Part shown: one piece after another, positions 63,681 to 64,000 of the stretch
How the letters are laid out: every line of letters begins with the position of its first letter
Position numbering within the stretch: position 1 is the stretch's first letter
NCBI RefSeq assembly: GCF_006912135.1
Contig: NZ_VIRS01000008.1
Coordinates: 1 to 64,000 of the forward strand
Direction: 5' to 3'
From: Cryptosporangium phraense
Lineage (GTDB): Bacteria > Actinomycetota > Actinomycetes > Mycobacteriales > Cryptosporangiaceae
DNA: 64,000 bases
Notes under the pieces: model-generated
Told to the model about the DNA's origin: nothing
Database searches by the model: none
Seen by the model: only the letters and a program-made list of their open reading frames with translations
Program-made: the position numbers and the translations under genes

Positions 63681-64000
63681 CCGCGCCCGACGATCGAGGC
63701 CGGGTCAGCGTGTTCCTGGCGATCGCGCTGGCCGGCGTCCTCATTCTCATCGGGATGGTCGCGGACGGCGGCGCGCGGCTGCGCGCGATGCAGCGCGCGG
63801 ACAACATCGCGGCCGAGGCCGCGCGGGCCGCCGGGCAGGGCATCGACGGCGCGACCGCGATCCCCGGCGGGAAGAAGCAGCTCGATCCGGACCTCGCGGT
63901 CCGGGCCGCCCAGGACTACCTCGCGTCGGCTGATGTCACCGGCACCGCGACCGTCAACGACGACCTCGACGAGGTCGACGTCGAGGTACAGATCACCCGG
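63677..64000 (+). CDS. TadG-like protein, truncated by window end
   Basis: The first 108 codons of a gene open to the window edge. RGRVSVFLAIALAGVLILIG, then MVADGGARLRAMQRADNIAA is the TadG-type Gly/Val start followed by a membrane helix and a pilus-assembly-like AADNIA stretch. The remaining part lies outside the window. GTG overlaps the TadE/G stop. It probably anchors the pilus machine in the envelope. Confidence 0.85.
   Translation, partial: MTAPDDRGRVSVFLAIALAGVLILIGMVADGGARLRAMQRADNIAAEAARAAGQGIDGATAIPGGKKQLDPDLAVRAAQDYLASADVTGTATVNDDLDEVDVEVQITR

Overview
This window is high-GC DNA with dense, often overlapping genes, many GTG starts, mycothiol-type enzymes (DinB/MDMPI fold), an F420-type luciferase-like oxidoreductase, DUF1707 and DUF4242 proteins, DUF574 methyltransferases and a Tad pilus locus. 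That combination points to a mycothiol-producing, probably mycelial actinomycete. A placement near Cryptosporangium or Frankia/Micromonospora relatives is only a guess. I saw no rRNA, tRNA, CRISPR array, insertion sequence or prophage gene.

Layout. 1-7.9 kb: a terminator, an MFS exporter, a divergent AraC regulator/aldo-keto reductase pair, a FUSC transporter followed closely by a LysR regulator, and a decayed pullulanase gene recognisable only as pieces in several frames (6559-7444). 8-19.6 kb: an LLM oxidoreductase, DNA polymerase IV, a LiaF-like protein, and a YciI/ECF42-type sigma factor unit whose probable target promoters also precede a mycothiol-type enzyme gene. Then come NUDIX, VOC/TetR, a DUF574 methyltransferase, a FIST protein, an NAD-dependent epimerase, a phosphoesterase and glucose-6-phosphate dehydrogenase. 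19.7-26.5 kb: a large LuxR ATPase regulator divergent from a tightly coupled run of DUF4242, PAP2-GT87 fusion, Cys-rich unknown and MFS genes. 26.7-29.9 kb: an FHA protein and about 1.7 kb of low-complexity tandem repeats ending beside a possible membrane-anchor coding segment.

29.9-47.5 kb is a chain of small metabolic and regulatory units. It holds a thioesterase, an HNH nuclease, AraC/VOC, a coupled gluconokinase/LigD-polymerase/hemerythrin unit, a VOC/SnoaL-type sigma factor unit, a two-component system, a GntR regulator facing a membrane protein across nested inverted repeats, LysR/NTF2-like, an isocitrate-lyase-family enzyme, NUDIX, an AGE-family sugar isomerase and a second DUF574 methyltransferase. 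A 23-residue leader peptide with competing hairpins precedes a flavoprotein, which suggests sulfur or cysteine control. A 3-hydroxyacyl-CoA dehydrogenase follows.

47.6-64 kb: a 1801-residue kinase-ATPase-TPR-GAF-GGDEF signalling protein, an acidic small protein, a secreted beta-helix glycoside hydrolase, and a Tad/Flp pilus operon. The pilus operon runs from a secreted protein through SAF (CpaB-like), CpaE-like, CpaF, TadB, TadC, a short pilin-like peptide and TadE/TadG-like proteins to the window edge. Its CpaF carries an unusual N-terminal extension of about 650 residues rich in tandem repeats. Coupling by ATGA/GTGA overlaps shows this is a single transcription unit. The neighbouring GGDEF protein could link c-di-GMP to pilus output, but that is inference.
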